A stretch of 64,000 nt of DNA from Acanthopleura granulata. Taxonomy: Eukaryota > Mollusca > Polyplacophora > Chitonida > Chitonidae. The translations under genes were made by a program, and so were the position numbers. The notes under the pieces are model-generated. The model had not been told where the DNA came from and ran no database searches. It was given only the letters and a program-made list of their open reading frames with translations. How positions within the stretch are numbered: the stretch's first letter is position 1; every line of letters begins with the position of its first letter. The DNA lies in assembly GCA_016165875.1 (NCBI GenBank), contig JABBOT010000006.1, forward strand, positions 620,001-684,000, read 5' to 3'. Positions 58,818-64,000 of the stretch are shown here, piece by piece.

Positions 58818-58910
58818 TGAGGCTGGGTTCCCTCAATCAGTTACGTGTGACCATTTGCCAACTATTACACCGTCGTTGCTGTTCTCGTGTTATTCTCCAT
58901 GCCGTAGGCT
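58818..58910 (+). repeat. interspersed repeat family R1
   Basis: 'ggctgggttccctcaatcag', 'gtgtgaccatttgccaacta', 'ttacaccgtcgttgctgttc' and 'gtgttattctccatgccgta'. A good match to the copy at 39362. Confidence 0.75.
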
Positions 58911-58914
58911 TTGT

Positions 58915-59420
58915 ATTATGAGAAGTTTGGTATTTCTACTACATGTACAAAGCGCGGGACACTTGATGTGATTATATTCATAGCGACAAAACCTTAAGAA
59001 ATCCAAAAGTGTTCAAATTTCCCGCCATGTCAAAATCGTTATGGATCACAAGTTCTCGAGTGACTGGTGACAAAACTTTCCTGTTCTTCGCCTTCCGCTA
59101 CTTACAAACTTGTAGCAAGAGCTGAACACCGTAGCGATTTACCCGAAAAATAAAATGTTGGATGTAACTTGAAACCGCAGACAAACGAACACACTGACTT
59201 TTACTTTCCGCATCCAGACAGTTGTCAGAGCATGGGCTAATCAACCGGCCGTCAGACCAGGTGGCCACTGTCAGTATACCAGTTGCCCGAGGGACAGTGG
59301 CTCTGTGTGATTAAGTGACGGGTGAGAGACCAAGCGACCAGAAATCACCGGTCAGGGAAGAAAAGCCTAACCAGGAACAAAGAAAAGACATAGGTGTGCA
59401 TGGAGTACAGTGTGTGAACA
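58915..59420. other. unannotated sequence
   Basis: Nothing I can support. Confidence 0.4.
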
Positions 59421-59422
59421 CG

Positions 59423-59613
59423 TACACTGTAAATTTCGATTTTTAACTTATAAACACTTTTACGCATCCTGTATTAAACACTTGAGGAATATAGCATTAT
59501 AATATAGGCCTATATACATGTTTTAGATAATGATGTTTAATACTTCAATATATGTGTATATTTTTAAACACGTTTGTTTGAAATTTAATCACCCATGATC
59601 ATTTTACAGTGTA
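59423..59613. mobile_element. 187-bp MITE with CACTGTAAA termini and TA duplication
   Basis: Left TACACTGTAAATT (59423-59435) and right ATTTTACAGTGTA (59601-59613) form an inverted terminus of about 11 bases, each bordered by TA. The element proper is 59425-59611, AT-rich and without a coding frame. The size, TA target and terminus fit a non-autonomous Tc1/mariner-group MITE. The interior shares 'taatacttcaatat' (inverted) with the element at 48665. Confidence 0.7.
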
Positions 59614-59944
59614 GAGCAAAGTTCATTACTCGTAAATCTGGACGTGAAAACATGACATGAGTTAAAGAGTGGTCAACCAGGAATGACTTTCCGTGTCAAT
59701 AGACGTATTTTAAAAGTTTAGTTTTTATTGCAGTTGTATTTTGTGAAACTTGCTGAAAATATGTCGAATCGTTGTTGATTTTCAGTTCGGCATCCAACCT
59801 ATGATTATGATTCACCTATTATGATTTTTTGTCTATATGATATTGTGACATTAACTGAAAGGGGTTTTGTTCCCGCCCGAATTCTGTGGTGATGTATAAT
59901 CCCAAACTTTGCACGGCGAAAAAAAAATTACTCCCCCCTCCCCG

Positions 59945-60135
59945 AAAAAAATCGCAAGACCAATTTTGAAAGCAACGTCAAAGGCAAACCAGTAAGGAAA
60001 CAAGAAGGTTTGCAAAGTAAGTAATTTGGACGGGTTCATGCAGAGTGAAGCTGTCAACAGTTTTGAATGATGACCACAAGACGCTAGGAATGCTCTAGGG
60101 ACATGAATTAAATTAGTATCCAAATCCTCTACTAC
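59945..60135 (+). repeat. interspersed repeat family R2, right part
   Basis: 'atcgcaagaccaattttgaa' matches the R2 copy at 53551. 'agggacatgaattaaattag' with 'tatccaaatcctctactaca' matches the end of the copy at 19801. It thus links both halves of the family. Confidence 0.6.
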
Positions 60136-60139
60136 ACCA

Positions 60140-60490
60140 GTTATATAACTGATTGTGAATCAACAACAGGCGTATTTTACTTGCTCTATGAATACATTTG
60201 TTCTGTTGTAACCTTGAAAACCAATGTCTGTTTTCAGTGTCTCAGTGATGACGTTTACAGTTGTTCACACTGTGTAATATTAATATGATACCACATACAA
60301 TACATACACGAAATAAATACCGTTCCTTGAAAAATTTGATACAAATAATCCGGAAGAAGTTGACTTCTTGAAGTCATTTTTGACACTTCGCTTTGTGTGA
60401 CTATTTAAAGTTGAGGTTGAAAATGCTGTCACGTTAGCCCAGCCTTTTGTCAATCAGTGGTGCTCTCTATGGTAAATCTGGTAAGTTTCG
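60140..60490. other. unannotated sequence
   Basis: Nothing I can support. Confidence 0.4.
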
Positions 60491-60495
60491 AGGTC

Positions 60496-60567
60496 GTTAG
60501 CAGTCCATTACCCAATGTGACCAGGCTGTGTGTTAGCTGTCCATTACCCAATGTGACCCGGCTTTGG
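60496..60567 (+). repeat. 36-bp tandem duplication
   Basis: Units 60496-60531 and 60532-60567 share 'tccattacccaatgtgacc'. They differ at only four or so positions. Confidence 0.92.
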
Positions 60568-60569
60568 AC

Positions 60570-61120
60570 CAATAATAAGCACTCATGAGCAAGACGTTAC
60601 CAATCCATCATCCCATCGTTTAGTGAATTCCCGTCTTCCATTGGTCATCTCTCACGAAGGCGCAAGACTGTCAGTACCGGAAGTCTGATACTAGGAGCCG
60701 CTTAATTTAGACCAATCAAACTACGCTGTGAACAGATGTGCTGTCCGGAGCATCTATCGTCTCCAGCTGGTGTTAGGGTATTCTGGCAGAGAGATTTGTC
60801 TTCTGCCGAGGAACTTCTGTACAGCGGACGAATTTCAAGAAGGCCCTTATAGGTGTCTACCCGAGCAGGTGTCTGACGGCTGACTTCGTCCTTCTATCAT
60901 AGCCAGACTTATTTTGTAAGCATAGAACTTTGGTATATAGGGTCTACCGACATCCATCCCAATGAGTTTAACAGCATTTTCTTTCTTATTCATAACATGA
61001 ACAGTTATTGATGTATTGGAACATTCGAGGATAGATCACTTTGGTGACGTATGGAGTAAATGACTTCCGCAGTCACCGGCTGGTGAACGTCACTTCTTAC
61101 GTGCATACATTTTAATACAG
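60570..61120. other. unannotated sequence
   Basis: Nothing I can support. Confidence 0.4.
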
Positions 61121-61123
61121 ATG

Positions 61124-61240
61124 GCTACATTGTTCAAAGTAAAACCAGAGCAGCGAAGAGGGTTTGATAGTTGACAAATGGCCACACGAAACCACTGAAA
61201 TCCGGCCTTTTGTCAGTTAACTCCACTCAGGGTTTTATTC
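61124..61240 (-). repeat. interspersed repeat family R1
   Basis: 'caaagtaaaaccagagcagc', 'ggtttgatagttgacaaatg', 'ccactgaaatccggcctttt' and 'gtcagttaactccactcagg', continuing into the 'ttttattctaactcttcaaa' extension seen in other copies. Confidence 0.75.
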
Positions 61241-61255
61241 TAACTCTTCAAAGGC

Positions 61256-61470
61256 TTGAAACGTAGCGACACAGACCCTAAAACCGTTCTCAGATAAATA
61301 CATGAACATCAACCTAAAATTAGTATTCTGCAACGTTTTTAACACCACACCCACTTGTCGATTTACCTCACTTAGTCCATGTAAATATTTGAAACAAAGT
61401 AGCACAGAACCAAGCACCATTCTCCGGTAAATACTTGAACGTCAACCAAACTGACTGACATTCCGAAACG
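61256..61470 (+). repeat. diverged tandem duplication, ~132 bp spacing
   Basis: 61256-61336 ('ttgaaacgtagcgacacaga' and 'cagataaatacatgaacatc') and 61388-61470 ('ttgaaacaaagtagcacaga' and 'cggtaaatacttgaacgtca') are two copies of an 80-base segment. It directly follows an R1 copy, so the first unit may be the internal part of that element. Confidence 0.7.
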
Positions 61471-61479
61471 TCATAACAC

Positions 61480-61880
61480 TATACAGCCCTGACCCTGACC
61501 TAACATGGTAAGGGACTTTATAACTTATATGTATTGCTCTGTCCAAGACTATATTTCTCTCTTGAAGCCTATTTGGAACTATTCCTCAAAGGATTGTATA
61601 ACCAGAGCAATATTTCAAACTTTGCTTTGGGCCAATATTGTTTGGGGATTAAACAACCCAACGACGAGCCGATACAACCAACAAACGTATCCGCATGGCA
61701 TCACTGTGAAGAAGAGCTTTTCTGCACATCAGTTCAAATTAAAAAGCGACATCACCGATGATCCAGTGGAACATTTATTAGCATTCAAAAGTTATAAATT
61801 GTTTTCGAAAGGACAGACGACTCATGTAGCCATTGCCATTGGTAGACCCTATGTTGCTTCCGCCTAGCAAAAAGTATTGG
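61480..61880. other. unannotated sequence
   Basis: A 120-codon plus frame at 61505 has no domain and background codon use. Confidence 0.35.
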
Positions 61881-61883
61881 TTT

Positions 61884-61935
61884 ATTTATTTCTCTGACAG
61901 GTGTTTTACGCCGTACTCAAGGAAACCGGAAATAC
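61884..61935 (-). mobile_element. SINE family A tail fragment
   Basis: 'tttatttatttctctgacag' and 'gtgttttacgccgtactcaa', then 'ggaaaccgg'. The middle of the element is deleted. Confidence 0.65.
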
Positions 61936-61939
61936 GTAA

Positions 61940-63430
61940 TTAAAAGTGAAAAAAAGATACAAAAGGTAGATTGTGAAAATTATACTCCCAAGCCAGTGGA
62001 GACTGCTTCTATAGATTTATGTGCATATAAAATTTCAATCTAATTTTCAAGTCACAGTATTTTATTACTTCTATTTTTCGCCTTAATTGTACTGGTAAAG
62101 CAATCAGAGCAACAGGTTTTCACTTTTATACCTGACTCCAAATGCTACATCCCACGTGGCTCTCTTTCGCTCGTCACAGAAATCACTACAAACCGAAAAC
62201 GACGAAACTAATTAACCCAGTGTTATTGATTGGCTGATATGTTCGGTGACAATTTGGCATTTGCGTCCATAGTCGTATTATTTTTCTCCTGTATATTATT
62301 GGTGAATTAATTCAAGGGTCAAACCAGCGACTGTGTGTTTTGAAGAAAGAAACATTAAATCAGAAGTGGACACAGAAAACATAATGCAGCCTGACAGTTT
62401 CGGATTCATTTCTTCATCTGTCTGTTTGGTGTTTTACACCGAACACACCAGAATATTTCACTTCTTTGCCTTTCGTTAAGGTTTATGCGTTAAAGGTTAT
62501 GCAGTCATTCCCATTCTCGTGAAGCCCAATCATACTCGCGATCACATTATGAGAAGTAACCCCACCGATTTTAGCTCTTTCCAAATTTGTTTGGCTAAAG
62601 AAACGACTTCTTGTGTGACCCGCATCGATGAAACCTCTTTACATAATTAATAAAAACGAATATCTCCTTAAAACAAAAAATACTGAATTTTTTATATAAA
62701 AATCCAGCTCAGCATGTCACGCAATTTTTCGCCAATCTACAGACTGATGTCCAAGGGGATACCATGTTCGCTTGCAGGGGCATTTGACGTGAAGCGTATG
62801 TTTGCAGGATTAAGGAATGAACCCGTTTTTTCAAATTTTTTGTTTTTATGTGTATACGAGCGATTTCGGAACAACCCGACTATTCCATGTACTGCTGTCG
62901 CAATACTGCACGTATAAGCTGCCAGAAATTACAGGCCGCATTATGTCTTGCTGCAATTTCTCTTTTGAATTTCTCCTCCAGCTTCTTTGTTCAAGGGACG
63001 TATCTATCACTTGAACTGAATGATTACTATGAACAATCGGTCTAAATACCGCACAGAGGTAAAGATGCCATGTGACTAAGTTTCTGGCATCAAATATGAC
63101 ACTCTCATCGATGCCACAGGCTATCACGCTTTCTCCTACGGTTTGTGGATTTTGTACGTGGAAAATAAATTGATCAGATGAAAACAGAGAGGTCATTAGC
63201 TATTTAATCAAGTTCTATATAGCGGAGTCAGCATGCAGTCTGCCGTTTGTAGACTTGTTTTGCCAAGACTATCTTTTGTATTGGTATAGCAATCGTTGAT
63301 TGACACGGAGTAACTTAATTATCTTCCCAAACACGTTGATTTGATGAAATCATCTCATTCAGTGAGGTTTACCTCTGGGAAGAACAGATGGATCGCGGTC
63401 ACTGGGCGAATCTAACCGAAGTTTAGACAG
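61940..63430. other. unannotated sequence with a SINE tail-like fragment
   Basis: 'gtttggtgttttacaccgaa' followed by 'ccagaatatttcacttcttt' at about 62427-62465 resembles a SINE 3' end. Nothing else is supported. Confidence 0.4.
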
Positions 63431-63439
63431 AATTTGTGA

Positions 63440-63870
63440 TCAGTTGTCCACAGCTCAGCCAAGGGTTAGAGACGTTTCGACCAATCAGTGAGTTGATTGG
63501 CATTCAGCCCGGGTCTGTCGCGGCACGCCGGAAATCGCGGCCGGCCGGCCGTGATACATCCCATCCTAATCCGCAGGGTAAAATGTTTACGGAGCGGGCA
63601 AGGTCTGTTTGCCCAGCAGCCACATCAAGCACCGACCTGTGCAGTCGTGTGAATCTGATTTGAACCGACAGTTTAAATCGGCGATAAACGGACGGTTTTG
63701 GACTCTAATCTGATCTGCCACTCTCCACGGTATCGGCAACGTCCTGTCAATCTAGGCTTTCGCTTGAGCGAGGAGAGTCGATTTGCCGTAAACCATAACG
63801 GGAATGATATCGGGTGTAAATTGAGTGGTGGGCTACTTCGATCGTCTTTACTCTTCATTTTGTCGATAGC
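63440..63870. promoter_or_regulatory. GC-rich, CpG-rich promoter-like island
   Basis: Two CCAAT boxes in opposite orientation (ACCAATCAG near 63479 and TTGATTGGC near 63493) precede a very CpG-rich stretch with 'cggccggccggccg' near 63540. The layout (paired CCAAT, then a CpG-dense block) is typical of a TATA-less promoter. The next gene, if any, would lie downstream or beyond the window. The 75-codon frame here is attributed to base composition. Confidence 0.4.
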
Positions 63871-64000
63871 TTATGAATTACGGCTTCTAGCTCTCTGACA
63901 GAGGGGCTTGTCTCACCAACTTCTCTATCTGACACAGACAAGCGCTCGGTTCCAACTGATGAGTATCGAACTAAAGACATTTTCATATGTAGCTACTTAG

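Overview
The window is eukaryotic, AT-rich, gene-poor nuclear DNA, most likely from a lophotrochozoan invertebrate, with a mollusc as the best guess. Three things point there. The longest open frame in 64 kb is under 180 codons. I see no bacterial operon structure, rRNA, functional tRNA or CRISPR array. The sequence is littered with tRNA-derived SINEs whose 3' part reads 'GTGAAATATTCTTGAGTACG' followed by 'CGTAAAACACCAATCAAAT' and an AT-rich tail, a type I associate with molluscan genomes of the V-SINE/MetaSINE kind. The taxonomic call is inference, because no host gene identifies a species.

Layout. 0-17 kb is mostly single-copy AT-rich DNA with scattered SINE copies, a G-rich motif near 0.58 kb, a CRE/palindrome cluster at 9.3-9.4 kb and a 29-bp triplication at 10.1 kb. 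17.1-18.45 kb reads like broken coding sequence, with long frame pieces interrupted by stops and frame changes. 18.7-19.3 kb is a GC-rich, promoter-like island. 21.8-22.45 kb holds two adjacent tandem arrays. 22.9-25.2 kb holds the most coding-like short frames: a 62-codon membrane-protein-like frame, a Ser-rich frame without ATG, and a 73-codon frame ending at a splice-donor-like CAG|GT. 25.7-30.2 kb is repeat-rich, with SINEs, an 82-bp repeat and a 43-bp satellite at two sites. 31.1-31.6 kb is a near-perfect foldback element. 34.1-36.4 kb is a large 49-bp satellite interrupted by a SINE with a clean 10-bp target duplication. 39-44 kb is enriched in an unclassified interspersed repeat. 45.1-45.96 kb holds two more tandem arrays. 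48.7 and 59.4 kb hold related short inverted-repeat elements. 52.2, 53.4 and 63.5 kb hold promoter- or enhancer-like motif clusters.

I could not identify an intact host gene. The DNA is best read as intergenic or large-intron sequence shaped by SINE retrotransposition, TA-targeting MITEs and tandem-repeat growth, with a few islands that may be regulatory. No novel protein-coding system can be demonstrated. The most interesting structures are the 475-bp foldback element, the 49-bp and 37-bp arrays that stay open in several frames because their period is not a multiple of three, and three repeat families that appear unclassified.
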